Assembly (NCBI GenBank): GCA_003254905.1
Contig: QANU01104974.1
Location: forward strand, 257,088-321,087
DNA: 64,000 nt
Direction of reading: 5' to 3'
From: Nissolia schottii
Lineage: Eukaryota; Streptophyta; Magnoliopsida; Fabales; Fabaceae
Positions within the stretch are counted from its first letter, which is position 1; each line of letters starts with the position of its first letter. Positions 12,065 to 26,419 of this stretch are shown here, one piece after another. The position numbers and the translations under genes are program-made. The notes under the pieces are model-generated. The model saw nothing but the letters and a program-made list of their open reading frames with translations, made no database searches and was not told the DNA's origin.

Positions 12065-15000
12065 ATTAAAAAACTTAAAATAAAAATACTCAAGCGTTTT
12101 TAATATATGTTAAATACATTAGAAATTTTTAAAACTTACATTGTCAATAATTTTTTTTTTTTTTTACTTTGAACCTTTTACAAGTGCCTTATGTGCACTT
12201 GTTAACCTTTTTCAAAGAATAAAACTAGTTAAAATCGCCCNAAAAAACGCATGTTTTTATGCGTAGTACACGGAAGTGTCAAGTCCTCAACTTCATTATT
12301 GTTTCCCTTCAAGTATAAGTTACTTGCACTGTAATTTGTTTCCCCCTAAAACTGCATATCGGGTTAATTCAGCCATTTAAATAATGTATTTTTTTTTATA
12401 GACTCAAAACCTAAAATTAAAATCGATTCAAAATAATTTAGCAACCATCATCATGTGATGAACTGCACAAGCACATGGTGCGGAACTTCAGAAGATTATT
12501 GTCCAAGTTTTCCAAATTAAGGAGACAAACGTAAGTCTCCTGGAAAAGCCATGTTACCCAAAGTCTGCTTTCTATGAATCATGTTTCCTTGTGTATATGT
12601 ATGTACGTGTTTCTGTTCTTCACTAAACCCTGCCACATAATTTTTCTTTCATTGTATTTGTAAGCCTTTTCAGTTATGTGTAATTATCATTTGAGACATG
12701 TGTTGTATTAAAATATATTTTAGAATTTCGTTAAATTCAATATTAATAATTAAATATGTTAGTGAGAAAAGGGAGACTTAGTTTCCTTTTTGATGAATAA
12801 AGGAGAGACTATATTATTAATCTTGCTAGTTGAAATGTTAAAAAATAGTATTAAGTTATTCGGTCAAAATTGTGACAAAATTCTGGCTACACAACGTAGT
12901 TTTTTTCTTTTTAAATTATTTTTCTATTTGTTAAAAACTTAATATTTATATGGTGAGAATATAAAAGAATTTGATATTATTATTTAATCATATGTTTACA
13001 TTTGGACATCCAGAGTGTGTAACTTATAGACATTTGCAGGTGGCTTAACAATTGTCTTAGAATAGACTCTGATATTACCTTAGATAATTGAATGATCTAA
13101 CTCAACTCTAAAAGCGTGCTCAAAGGATGAGAGATGTCTCACACTTACAAAGGTTATCACACTTTATCTCTAAGTAATGTGAGACTTTAATATAATTAAA
13201 TATTCATTAGTAGTGTCTAAACATCCAATAATGATAAAAAAAAGTGTCTAAATATCCCTAAATATTAGACTTCACTCGGTCCATTTTCAATTAATTGTCC
13301 ACTTTAAGTTACACGCAAATATTATAAATATTATTCAGTTTGTCCTGTTTTAACTATCTAAAATCTAACACTCAATATATCAAGGTAAAAAGAACATTTT
13401 GGTAAATACATAAAATAGTATGAATTAATAAAATTATATCTATATAAAAAATAAAATTCTATTTTCAATACAGTTATTACTCTCTTTACATGTACTATTT
13501 TAATAAATGTTCCACTACAACTAAAAATATTAATGAAAAAAGAAATAATTACATTTAAATATTATAAATAGACAAACATTTTTGAAAATCTAAAAAATAA
13601 ATAATTAAAATGTTACATATAGAGTATCTTCGTTTTTATTTTCTCTCTCATCTCCTCGTTTTTTACTAAGTTTATTTAATAAGAATATAATATAAGAAAT
13701 AAAATAATTAATATTATCTAAATTTTAAAAATAAATAATTATTTATAAAAATAACAAAATAAAAAAGTAAACCGTTATTAAAAAAAACATCTATCTATAT
13801 CTGTCAGAAAATATCTTAATTCCACACAAACAACGAGTAGTTTTTATTAATACTAATAAATTAATAAATACTAGTCACATATAGTATATAGTTGCATGCT
13901 GTTCAAATTAAGTTGACTATTCAAAATTTAACACACACGGTTACCCCAAATAAGAAAATGGGAATAAGCAATTAAGAAAGAAAAATATGAAATCCAAGTT
14001 ATGTGATTTATTAATTTGGTCAGAGAGAGAATAAATGGGTGCCACCACATTGGTCAGCGTGACGAAACTTAGACGCAATGGGAACCCCATAAACACACAA
14101 AAAAGAAAAGGTTGGAAGAGAGAGAGAGAAGAGAGACAGGAAACAAAGTTTCCGCGTAGACAGATCAGACTGTAAAGGGACTGTGCGTCTGTGATATGAT
14201 TTCAATTATAATAACAAAACAAATTTAATAAGCAAGAGTGAGACCACTAGAAAATGATGTTCATTGTTACTATGTTAATAATAAAATTGTAGTAATTATT
14301 ATATGGTCCATTTGTATTTTCTGGGTGCTCGTGAAAATTTGGTTTTTTTTTTTCTCTTTCTCAAGGTATTTATGGTTAAAAATAATGACTAATTATTTTA
14401 CATATTAAATTTTTTTATAAGGAATAAATGTTAACCGCAAGTTTTAAAATTATTTCATTTTTAAAGTAAAAAATAAACCATCGCCACTTAGTTTAAAAAA
14501 AATAAAACTCTTGCAACGTTATCTCAACCTCATGGTTGGTTGTAAAATGTTGGGTTAATAATTAAAATTTCAGCTATTTAAATACATTGAATGTATACGA
14601 GAGTTTTACTTAAATACTCAATTATACATTTATACATGAACAAAAATATTTGATTATTATCTCATTATTTCAAGTCTCACACGTGTGTATATATAACAAC
14701 GTATAATAAAACTCCTTTATATCATTTTACATCAAAATCAGTCTCTATGTCTTGTTACACGTGATTAAAAAAATATACACCATATATATACCTTATATTT
14801 ATATACATAAAGTTTGTGTTTTAATGTTTGTGCACTTAATTAAGTATAATTGAGAATATCATCTATAAGTTTGTAATGTTTGTGCACTTATGAAAATAAA
14901 GTTTGTGCATTATTAATGGTGTATGTATGGGTGTATTATTCAAAACTAATTTATTTACTATTATATATTATGAAGAATATACTCCTCATACAAATATGGT

Positions 15001-16012
15001 TCTGGATGGACACTAATTTATATTAACGCCGGTGTTAATAAAAAAAATAATATTAACACCCTTACCATGAGAAGATTATGTTCGATTTTCTTCATTATTA
15101 ATCATATTTGACATACAAATGTTCGACTGCAAGTAGTATCATATGTAATTAACATATAAATGTGCAGCACGTTAATATTGTCTTGATATGGAGTAATGTT
15201 TTATCTTCTGAATCTTTGACATACATTAAAAAAATTAATTTATGTCAAATTAAACATATTACCTAATTAGTTTTTATGATCAAATTAGTAGCTTAGTCAT
15301 AAAATTAAGTTTTAGTTTTAAAACTTAATTATTATATCAACTAATCTTTAATTTTTTTTTAAAAAATCATATAGACCAATTATTCTTTAAAAGACTAATT
15401 AAATTAAAATATAATATATGTGCACACACTCATTTCTCTTAAATAAAGAAAAAAAAAACTCATTTTCCTTAACAAGTGATCTCTAGATTCAATAGAAAGA
15501 CACATAATTTTATTGAAGAAAAACAAAAGATATATACTAACAAGAATATCAGCATAGTGGCCTTGTGAGGAGGACCTCAGTTCCTTTCCTAATAAAAGAC
15601 GAAAGATGGGAGCACAAACCATTTTTCGAAGAGTTATATGCTACTGACAAAGAGAAAAGCTAATAGCAAACCTATAGATTTGTAATAGTCTAAAAGTTAT
15701 CATAATATTATTTTTCTTTTTAGAATAAACATATATTTTATTTATTATAACAATTATCACCGCATTTTTTTATTACAAAGCAAAACCAAAAAAAAAAAAA
15801 AAAAAAAAACGTCAAAACAAAAAAGAAAAAAGAAAAAAGAAAGGAGCACATATATCAATTTCTTGTGGGGTTAAAAAATGCGAAGGAATATAGAGTATAT
15901 AACTGAAACAGGAAACCCTTATTAATAATAATCTCCAATGAGCAAAGCAAATCTCTCTTTTTCTTTCTTTCTTTCTTAACACGGTTCACACTTGCGTTCA
16001 CATCACCCACAT
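12065..16012. other. AT-rich intergenic stretch upstream of the trihelix gene
   Basis: No gene is recognised. It holds a degraded copy of the 227-bp MITE family (about 14743-14945), a possible Stowaway-like end near 13268, and a poly-A/GA-rich tract near 15785-15845. One N at 12241. Confidence 0.5.
14743..14945. mobile_element. Degraded third copy of the 227-bp Mutator-like MITE
   Basis: The core from ATATACACC through AAGTTTGTGCATTATTAATG closely matches the copy at 40572-40798 in the same orientation. The left terminus is altered (GTCTTGTTACACGTG) and the right terminal repeat is missing, so no target duplication can be read. Confidence 0.65.
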
Positions 16013-16199
16013 TTTTATTTATATATATACACACAACACATTCCCTTTTCTTAATTTTTTACTTCCTCTTCAAGAACTCTTCCTCCTTTCTAGAACCTTG
16101 AAGAAACCCACAACAACAAACAACATCATCAAAATTATTAATATCCCTCGAGTATTTCCTTCTACCATCAAATCAAGAGGCCTTATAATCAATTAATGA
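16013..16199 (+). promoter_or_regulatory. Probable core promoter and 5' leader of the trihelix gene
   Basis: TTATATATATAC at about 16018-16030 is a TATA-like motif. It is followed by a CT-rich and then A-rich leader typical of plant 5' UTRs. A short ATG at 16196 overlaps the proposed start out of frame, giving a possible minimal upstream ORF. The transcription start cannot be fixed from sequence. Confidence 0.4.
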
Positions 16200-16551
16200 A
16201 TGGAACCCCATCATCATCATCATCAGCATCATCAGCATCATCATCTCCGTCAACAACAACAACAACACCACCTTCAGCACGCTCTTTCCCATCAAAGCAT
16301 GATCAACACCACCGGGACCAGCACTAGTGGTGGTGCACACGTGGAGGGCTCCGATAGGTTCCCGCAGTGGAGCATGGCAGAGACGAAGGAGTTCCTGATG
16401 ACAAGGGCAGAGCTGGATCAGAGGTTCATGGAGACAAAGAGGAACAAGAAGCTGTGGGAACTCATCTCACAAAGCATGAACCAAAAGGGTTACTATAGAA
16501 GCGCTGACCAGTGCAAGTGCAAATGGAAGAACCTCGTTACCCGCTACAAGG

Positions 16552-16606
<55 letters not shown>

Positions 16607-17610
16607 TGATTTTTATGCACCGGAAGCGCAAAACAATCTTATACAAACATTCAATTCAATTGTCTTTGGTTTTTTCTTTTTCTCTTTTATGGGAAGCATT
16701 GGATTAATTATCTCGCTATCTCAGGAGTATCGTGTATAATTAGTTAGTGTGTGTGTGTATATATATATATAATTTGATAACAGTATACTGAAAATGCATT
16801 AAAATTGTTCTTGTTATTAATTGCGATTGTTTCCTTTTTTTAATTTTTCTAAGGCTTGGGATGAGTCTAATTTAAGTAAGTTGAATAGAATATTTGAAGG
16901 GTCAAAAATGACTTTTTTTTTCCTTTCTTGGGAAGTTCCTGGGAAGTTGTGTAGTAGTTTATAAGATTTTTCGTGGTGTTTTCTTGTGTTATATAGTAGT
17001 AGTGCTATATAAGCTTTCTTTATTTTTATTTTATTTATTTATTTGGTGATGTAATTAATTAAAGGGATGTGAAACCATGGAGGCAGAAGCCATGAGACAG
17101 CAATTCCCATTTTACAATGAACTTCAAGCAATATTCACAGCAAGGATGGAGAGAATGGTTTGGGCTGAAGCTGAAGAGAGTTCAAAGAAGAAGGCAAAGA
17201 ACCAATCATCCGATGAGGAAGAAGATGGTAACAATAACAATGAAGAGAGTGAGGATCAAAAGGGTGTCACAAGAAAGAAGAAAAAAGCCAAAATAGTTGG
17301 TAGCGGTGACAATAATAGCAACATTTTGAGCAATTTTAAGGAGATTCTTGAGGAGTTCATGAGGCAGCAAATGCAAATGGAGGCACAATGGATGGAGGCA
17401 TTCGAGGCGAGGGAGAAGGAGAGGAGGGCGAAGGAGATGGAGTGGAGGCAAGCGATGCAAGCCTTGGAGAACGAGAGGATAATGATGGACCAGAGGTGGA
17501 GGGAGAGGGAGGAGCAAAGGAGGGTTAGGGAAGAAGCTAGGGCTGAGAGGAGGGATGCTCTAATCACAGCTCTCTTGGACAAGCTAGCAAGGGAGGAAGA
17601 GATGTACTAA
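16200..17610 (+). CDS. Trihelix transcription factor, GT-3a/GT-3b-like (two exons)
   Basis: Exons 16200-16550 and 17065-17610 join in phase 0 into a 298-residue protein; the intron has GT and AG ends. Residues 4-30 are His/Gln-rich. Residues about 53-121 form the single trihelix (Myb-like) DNA-binding domain: FPQWSMAETKEFLMTRAELD, then the helix around KLWELISQSM, then CKCKWKNLVTRYKGCET. The pattern and the GCETMEAEAMRQQFPFY continuation are those of the GT-3 subfamily, which binds GT elements in the nucleus. An acidic Ser/Asp/Glu stretch, a basic KKKKAK motif (possible nuclear signal), and a long charged C-terminal coiled coil (about 206-292) follow. Length fits the family at just under 300 residues. 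An (ATT)n microsatellite lies next to the splice donor. DNA targets cannot be read from the sequence. Confidence 0.92.
16555..16604. repeat. (ATT)n microsatellite in the trihelix gene intron
   Basis: About 16 ATT units begin only a few bases after the splice donor at 16551. Translated through, they give a spurious poly-leucine frame. Confidence 0.9.
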
Positions 17611-17635
17611 TTTCTTTTCTTGACAGCCATCGTAA

Positions 17636-18215
17636 AACTTTGTCGAATATTTATCATGTGGAGGGATCCCGGATGGTTTAGTGTAGCTAGCTAACTTTGT
17701 TGATAGTCAACATTAGATTTTGTCAGAATCTTTGTGGCATGGATAAGAGATGGTGGTTTCATGTAGCTAGCTAACTATTTGTTATGTCTTTCTTCTTCTA
17801 CTCCTTCTTCTCGTGAAAGGAAGCTTAAATTTGAGAGGTTTGTTCTTGCTACTCTCAATTTCTTGTGTAGAAAATGTTAACTTTTATGTGTGCGTTTTCA
17901 TGATTTTATCATCTATTTCTGCTCTCTCTCTCTCTTAATGAATCTCCTTGCCCCACTATGCAAAGTGCATAAAGCTAGAAAGGAAAGAAGAGATGTAGGT
18001 TTATTTTTATTTTTTTTTAATTTTGTCCAATTTTTATCACATGGACCAAAGATGATTTAGTGTAACTAGATAACTCTGTCTAGTGTCTCTTCTCCTTCTT
18101 CTCATGAAAGGAAGATTAACTTTGAGAGTTTTTTTTTTCTTGCAACTCTCAATTTCTTGTGTAGAAAATATTAACTCTATATATATACATGGTTCTCATG
18201 ATTTTATCAACTATT
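17636..18215. repeat. Tandem duplication downstream of the trihelix gene
   Basis: A stretch from about 17636 recurs about 385 bases on. Shared pieces include the TTATCA(T/C)(G/A)TGG region, GTTTAGTGTAGCTAGCTAAC versus ATTTAGTGTAACTAGATAAC, and CTCTCAATTTCTTGTGTAG (17851 region and 18146 region). The copies have diverged. It lies in or just after the presumed 3' UTR. Confidence 0.65.
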
Positions 18216-21200
18216 TCCCTTCTTGTTTATATAATTTGCCCCCCACAAAGGCTTTTTGGCCAATACAAAGTGTATAAAGCTTTCCCTTTTCCCTTTTTGT
18301 CCCTCTCAATGTTTTTCTATTGGTGTTTGGCACTATAAGCAATCGTAATTATGGTTTTGGTGGTCATGCAACTAGGCACTAGCTCTGTGTTATCATTGAG
18401 ACAAGACCAATATCTCGTGTGTGTGTCTCTATGTATTTCAAAATTTTCATCAAATTTTCAAACAGCTTCTTCTGGTAGTAGGTGTAGATAAATAAATTAT
18501 AAATAGCACCCTAAAATTCACATTACCTAACTAACTAACAATTGAAAATGAGCACAATATGCACAAGATAATGCTCTCATCATAATGGCATGTCCTTATA
18601 AATTAGAGGCACATTTCTTATGTTAATGGAGCATTTGCTAAAGTGGCTCACTTCACACAAAGTGCTCTTAGTTTCACTTTCGGTAACACTTGATAAAAGA
18701 ATAGGAGTCAAAACTTATATGCATATTACTGCTTTTCTATACCTCTACATAGATTTACTTTGGAATAGAAATAGAATTAGGGTTTCATGATTTAGTGACA
18801 AGTTGCATAATCAGATGTGTTCACTTTAGGTCGGCCCTAGAGGTTTAGGCCTTATACAAATGAAGAGAGACATATGTATACTAATATTTTTCTTTGTGTA
18901 TAAGGTTTAAATTAAGAGTACATGTTATAATTATTATGCATTCATAGTGTAAAAGAGTCTTACACTACTGTTATCCAACTATGTATTGTTATGCATTAAC
19001 AATGTAAATTTTTTTTGCGTTATCATTCAATTAATTGCTTTGTTTTATGCTTTTTTTTTCCTTTTTTTTTATAGATAAAAGGCTCGAACCATCATATAGA
19101 GATGGTAAGCAACACAAAAGGATACAAGAGATAACTACTTTTGTTTACGTGACAACATATGATTACAAAACATGGTAGAACAGTTAATGTCTTAAATTAA
19201 AGCATTTGGTTTTATTTGATTGGCCCTATATTTATATTATCAATTAGAAGTGCTGCTAAGAGAAGTTTACTTGAATTCAGAAAATGCACCCTTGATCTCA
19301 GAGGTTCATGTGGTATAGTTTCATATTCACATGAGGGTTTTGACGGCTATAGCTGCTGATTTGGTTTGTTGCATGCACATGAGAGGGGTCTCAAACGGTT
19401 ATTGGCTATTGACCCTTGTGAACGTCATTATGAGAAAGCACACTTTTATAAAGTTGTCAGCCTCAGGTATGAACTTATGACTTTTTAATTTGTAAATGCC
19501 AGGCTACATTTTGTAAATCATATAAATGAATTATATATGATTAATTGAATCACCGATATTATAGAAATGCATATGCTAGCTATATGTTGGCCTTTTCATT
19601 AATTAAGAAAATAGTTTAGCGAATTAAGAAGAAGAAATGATGATCTTAGAGATGGAGGTTTTGTTCTTGCTACAAATCTCCATGTTCTTGATTTCTTCTT
19701 ATACATTATCTGGGTATATAATTCATTTAATATTGAACCAATATAATGAACCAAGCTAGCTAGTTTGTGAGTAAAACAAAATTATACCGCATGAATAGTA
19801 TAACAATGCAATGATAACAAAAATATTATTAATATACCCCAAAAATTAACATCTTGTATACACCACACATAATAATAAACATTATAAAATAGAGAAACAA
19901 ATATTGTCACCGAGCATTTATGCATGCACGAGTATATGTGTGTTTAATATTATTCATTTATGTGTTTAATAATGTTTGTTTATTTGTTTTGTAATGTTTA
20001 TTTCCTAGCGTAGTACATACACAGAGTGTCAATGACCTTTTTAGTCATAGTGACTATGATATTATCTTAAGAACTATCTCTTCCAAAAGCTTAAGTTGAT
20101 GAAAGAAGATAATTTTAATGATTTTATATTATATCTCTTTACACATACCTAGTATCTATCATTACATTAAAACACATTATAGCATATTTAGTTTTTAGAT
20201 GAAAACACCTAAATTAACACCAAAGTTTAAGAAGTGAGAAAATTTTACTTTTAATGGTGCTCATCAATTATTAAAAGAAAAATCACATTAATTTCATCAA
20301 GAGTAGGGTGGTGTTTCTTCCTAAGGTCACACATTAAAAAGTGAACACTAAACCCACCGGGATGCTATAATTGGGGTGATATTATGCAAGTATGAGGCTT
20401 AGTACGTAAACCAAAATAAATAAAGGTATACATATATGTATATATGCATGAAGGAAATTAGAATTTTATTAGCTAGTTTCAATTATCCAGGTTTAGTGTT
20501 AGTGTAATAATCCATCGTAAGTGTATCAAAGCGAAATACTGAATCATATATATCATGCAATAACTGAATGACCATTGTTGACATTTTGTGTCTGTGCAAG
20601 ATCTTAAATTTAACGATTGCTGCCTCTTAATGGATGCTTTTATACGTGTTGCTTAATTTTTCTTTTCTATATATGCATTAGGTAGGATGAGATGCTTTGT
20701 TTTGGATGTATCTAAATTACTAGTATGCAGAGTTAATTACACTTCCACTAATCAGGTTTTGAGTAAGTAGATGTTCGTGACCTGGTCTAAACGATGGTCC
20801 AAAATTTATATTTAGTTGGGTTCAAATTGTTAAATGTGTCACAGTATCCTTTTTAAGTTAGGTTCGTGTTTTATTTTTAGTTTATTTAACTTGATATGAA
20901 ATCATATAATTCTTTAGAATTTATACATATTTTTAAATTAATGATATGTTATAAAACTTTTAAACTTTAATTAATTCGTTCTACAAAACATTATATTATG
21001 TTTATATTGATATAATTTATTTTAAAATATGTATTATAAGATATTTCTTAAATTTAATTTGTTACATCTAAATTTTTTTTATGCTATTTCAATATCGGGC
21101 AAACTCAGTTTGACTCGGATATTAATAAATTAATAGACTAGACATAGGTTAAAAAAAATTACTCATTCATAAAACTGTGCTAAATTTGTGTTTTGTTCAA

Positions 21201-21402
21201 CCCGATCACGTGCACCCGACGAATGTTAATGAATACTGCTTGGCATGCATCAACTTAACATAAGAATTGCGTGCAGTATTTATGAATATCCTACGGACTG
21301 AATTAGATTACTAAATGAAGTGGTGATAAAATTAATAAATGTGTACACAGTCCTTTTTGGTGAGAAAAAAGGGGGAAAACATACGACCAGAGTATGAATT
21401 AA

Positions 21403-21629
21403 CAAAAATGCTACATGTACACCTAATTCCATACACTCATACATACACCATTAATAATGCACAAACTTTATTCTCACTAGTGCACAAACATTACAAACTT
21501 GTAAATGATACTCTCAACTATATTTAATTAAGTGCACAAACATTACATGAGTTAAAACACAAACTTTATGTATATAAATACAAGGTGTATGTATGGTGTA
21601 TGATTTTTGGTGTACGTGTAGCAGAACTC
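21403..21629. mobile_element. 227-bp Mutator-like MITE with 9-bp target duplication
   Basis: Exact 9-bp direct repeats ATGAATTAA flank it at 21394-21402 and 21630-21638. The left end is CAAAAATGCTACATGTACAC and the right end, reversed, is GAGTTCTGCTACACGTACAC, giving an inverted repeat of about 21 bases. Internally it is rich in GTGCACAAACATTAC motifs. It is non-coding. A sister copy in opposite orientation is at 40572-40798 with the same length. Confidence 0.85.
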
Positions 21630-22334
21630 ATGAATTAATTGATGGTAATGAAATGAAAAATTATTTATATTTACCATACACAATCATCTGCTGCAAAAGT
21701 ATTTTAAATTAAATTATTTTCAATTATCACAAATATAATTTTTAATGATAATGTATTCCATTTTCGATATAGATGGGAGATAGATAGATTTGCAAGTAAC
21801 CGAGCCATTATTCCAAAGCAGACCAAATTTGTAGTTAGTTAGAGTTATTAATTTGCGTTTCAACGACCTTTCAATATATCATCATTTTTATTCACACAAT
21901 TCACATGTAATATTCAATCGGAAAAAAAAAAATCAATTTTCTTTCTTTTGAGTGCCTTTCTCAGCTCATATATATTTATTTCATTATTTTTCTTTTGATG
22001 AGAAAAAACTAGAAAGAAGATGGATTTGTTTCTCGTGTCTCATCTAGATCTCAAAAGTTGAACTTTGAATTAGTTTTTTGAACATTTTAGTCTTCTTTTT
22101 ACCCTTTATATAAATAATTTAGCTTGATTTCTCCAGCTAATAATACTAGTGTCTTAATTCTTCGGTGTTACCCAAATAGAAATAACATCTTCTAAACGAT
22201 TTGGAACATTGCCAAAGAACACGGTTTTACAGAAAACAATGAGCTGTGTCCTAATATAATTAATTATTCTTTTAAACAAAAGTTTTCTCGTCACAAAACA
22301 AGTAATATGATTTATTAGCGATATAGTAGTAATT

Positions 22335-22570
22335 AACTGCTTCATCCGTCTAATATTATGTGACACTTTTTGTCTAGAATTTTTGTCCAAAATTAGTTGT
22401 TAATTTGATTAAATTAAGAAAGTGTTAATTATTATTATTTTTTTAATTTTATTTCTACAATAATTTATCATGTACTTTAATTAAAGAAAAAGAATGGTGA
22501 GAGAGAAAAAATATATTCAAGAGTAATTTAATTTAGTTAATATGTGCAAATTAATTTAATTTGTAACCTG
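22335..22570. repeat. Degenerate MITE-like repeat
   Basis: Starts like a CTCCGTCT-type MITE end (CATCCGTCTAATATTATGTG) and shares the body motif AAAATTAGTTGTTAATTTGA with 23873-24060. The other end is not clear. Confidence 0.35.
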
Positions 22571-23872
22571 TGTACATGTGTTAAAAGTGAAAAATTGATA
22601 ATAATTGGATAAATTAATTATTCTTAGATTCGAATAAGAATAAAACGATAAATTAAGACATGATATTATTGCTCAAGGCTTGTGATTCCATTTTTCCTAG
22701 TAGGCCAAATTGGATCAAAACGATTATTTTCTGGATATGTATACGTGGTGCATTTACACAAAGAAACGATAATATAACAATTATTTTGTAACTTTTAAAC
22801 AGTCATATTCGCAAAGGGATAAAATCTATCATGAGCATTGTCCTCTTATAATTGTGGTAGTTCAAAGGTTGTCTAAAATAAATTTTTGCTTATTTGTAAA
22901 GATTCTAAATCAATTAACAAAAACGTAAAGGATAATTAGATTTAAGAGATCAAAACGACTCGAACTTACAATTTTAAAGACCAAAACGAACCTCACTTCC
23001 ATAATATCACTCGGATGTCATTAAAAAAAAATGTCCATGAATGATAACTCTTCCTAGTAAATTTGTTGGAATTACTTAATAATTCATTAATTCTTGACAT
23101 GTGGGAGGCACCCATTAATGTTGTTGTTGTTTTCTTTGAATAATGGGCCAATTATTGATCCATGCAGATGCATTTGAGACCAATTTTGGTGTCGTTCAAT
23201 TGGTTTGGCCTGGACATTTACAAATGAGTTATGGTAAAGAAAAGGAACGTATCATTTTATGTTATTTTTTTACATGATAAGGTTATATTTAATCTCTTAT
23301 CATTTATTGAGAATATGAGACTTATGCATGACATAAGTAATTAAGAGATTGATGGTGAGAAATCTAACATAATATTGTCTTGTAAAAAAATAAGATAAAA
23401 TACATTTCCGCGAATAAATAGGCAGTGTAGACTTAATTCATATAACGGTGATAGGAGGACACTAAGGTTATATATAACTTATTTTGGTGGCCACTGACCC
23501 AAAAAAAACTTAGTTAGGTCTCCTCTGTATTCACTCACATGTACAAATACTTCACAATTTATTTCATTGAGAATTTGTGACAGGAATTTCATGAATTATA
23601 GAAGAAAGCCTAGCCTAATGCTTTCATGATCGAACACCGGGTCACTCAACAATCCCAGTATATCTAGAAATCATGTCACCACTCCATTGTTTTAATTTGA
23701 TTATAGTCATGATTGTTTTCCATTTACATTTGGTATTAGAGCCAAAATATGTTTGAGGTAAGTGCAATCAATTATATTAATCACAACCAATTAAGAATAA
23801 ATCACAATTAATTGTGAAAAATAATCCATGATCAATTAATAAATCAGTCATACAAATTACAATTAATAATTA

Positions 23873-24060
23873 ATCCCTCCATTTAATTTTACATGTCGTT
23901 TTTTACTCAAAACTTTGTCTAAAATTAATTGTCGTTTGATTAGATTAAGAAATTATTAATTATTATCTTTCCCACCTTAAAGTCATTTTATCCTTTAAAG
24001 TAATAGATCTCACTTAAATATTTATTGTCCTAGACAACGAGAGGAGAGAGTATGAAAACT
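23873..24060. repeat. Degenerate MITE-like repeat
   Basis: Begins CCCTCCATTTAATTTTACAT and shares the body AAAATTAATTGTCGTTTGAT with the repeat near 22335. I could not define the right terminus. Confidence 0.35.
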
Positions 24061-26419
24061 AATCATGATCAGTCAACAAATATGTAATCATAACTAAATT
24101 GCATGCCAATCACTATTAATTAATAAATCAATCATTGCAATCATAATTAATTAAAAAATAAATTCACTATGTCAATCATAATCATTATAACAAGTTAAAA
24201 TATGGTACTCCATTTATCTCCAGTTAAATCAATTATACTTAATTACGAAATCAATAACTATTTAAGAATGGAGGCAAATCAATTGAATCATCCAAACTAA
24301 TTAACAAATTAATTAAGCTAATTATAATTACGAACAAATCACTTTTCAAAATATTATTTTATTAATATTTTCTAAAAATTAAATAAAATTTGCCACCTAT
24401 TATACTCATCCCTTTCAAAATTTTCCAGCTATAATACCCACCACTTGAAGTTTTCATGTTAATTATACTTAACCTTTGTAATTGAAAAAAAAAAAAACCA
24501 TGACTCAAAAAAAGAGTACAATTAGTTTGTCTTCCAATAATTAATTTGTGGAAAAATCAGTATTAAGGACTTTTAAAAGACTTTAATTAATAAAATGATC
24601 AATTATTTTAAAATTATTAAGAAGGACCTAATACTTAAAAAACTATGGAGAAGGACTATAGAATCTTAAATATTAGACAAAAATACCCCTATCTTATTCA
24701 TTCCTAATTATTTATCTCAAATATACAACGGTTAGTTTAAATTGTATCTCATATCCAAGTAAAGAATCTGCGTTAATACCATAATCATAGAGAATCCCTT
24801 TGAAGAAATGCATTCCGAGCTTCACGATCAACTGGAAAAAAAAAAATACCAATCATTCACATCACCATTGAAGGAAAAATTTCCTTTGATGTAACCCTGT
24901 TAAAATTATTTCAATTTGAATAACACGAAGGGGAAAAAAAAAATAATAACAAAGGGTTCTGGAGCATCATGAGTACATGGTCAACGGTTCTTTAGAAGAT
25001 CATCTTCATAGTAAGTAAAAATACAATTCTTATTCAATGTCCTTCTAATGCAAATGCATCACAACAACAAATGACATCAAATTTAAGTATCCAAATCAAG
25101 CATCATGGCATGGCATAAATAAGGCCAGTGCTAAAGAGATTTCTCCTTTTATCATGAATTTTGCGCGAAATTTGTGTGATTGTGTGACAAGCACCAAAAC
25201 ACTAGCGCCAGCCGCAGCGACAAGGAGGAGCAACAACCAGCAGCCAACAGCAACCATCGAGCAGGACGGGGGAGCACGTTCGGGAGGGAAAGAGGAATAG
25301 GAAATTTGAATTGTTGTTAGGGATTAAGATGGGGTTTGGGGATTAGTTATTAAGAAGTATGTTAATAAAAAAAATTATATGTAAAAGCTCTTTTTGTTTA
25401 TGATAAAAATATTATTAAGGATAATATGAATTTAAGTATAAATATTTTGTTTCTAATAAACATTTTTTAATTAGTTAATGAGTAATTTTCACCAAAATTT
25501 ATTAAAATTTAGAGAAGTTAGTGAGGTCGTGTGAATTTGTGTTAGTGGTAATATGGTTTAGTAAAATTGATTTGGCAAAAAGTTTTACTCCGGAGAAAGA
25601 TGAGTCATGAGTGTGTTCACTTGTTTTCTTTTATTAGTATAATACATGTGTTTTACACATACCCCTTTTGATATTTGTGTTTGTACATTCACCTATAATA
25701 ATAAACTTGAACGTATACAAAATAAGTGACATATTTTTTTAGTATATGAGAATATTTTTGAATAACATATATTGAAATTTAGAGTTTTTTTATGAAAAAA
25801 AAGTTAAAAATTATTTGTTTTAAATGTTAGGAAATTTATAAAATTTGAATTTTAAATTTTTGAATGAAGTTTATTTTAAATGTGAGAGAACATTAAAATA
25901 TAAGACTATGAATAATTAATGGAGTACAATGGAAAAAGTTTAGAGAAATTTTAGAAGAAAATTTCCTCCAAAAGTAGTGCTAAAAAAATATCAGACATTT
26001 AGTTAATATAAATAACATAATTGTGTCAAGTCAAAGAAGTTGTGAATTGTATTTCATATTTTTTTCAAATTTTTTAAAAAAGCCTCAGATTAAATTGAAA
26101 TATTCCCGCCATGTGGATGGAAAGTTACTTGCAAATTTTGCTGCAAATTTTAAAATTCTCAACTAAAAGTCTTTTAGCTTGCTCAAAGGCAATAATTTGC
26201 AGCACCAGACATAGATATTACATGCAAAAAAAAATTCGTAGGTAAATTTCACAGCTATTTTGATGTTTTTTAGTAGTGTTTGATAATTTTCAACGATATA
26301 GATTTTATTTTCAACGAATTTGTGTTATAGATTTGTCTTTTTCCTCTTTCATACACGGTTTTTAAAGGTTGTTTGGGCGCATTTAGTGTTTAAATAGCAT
26401 TGCCCAATGATAATATGAG

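Noticed and set aside
17206-17582. Two minus-strand open frames of 103 and 108 codons
   Set aside because: They lie opposite exon 2 of the trihelix gene and reflect its biased Arg/Glu/Met coding.
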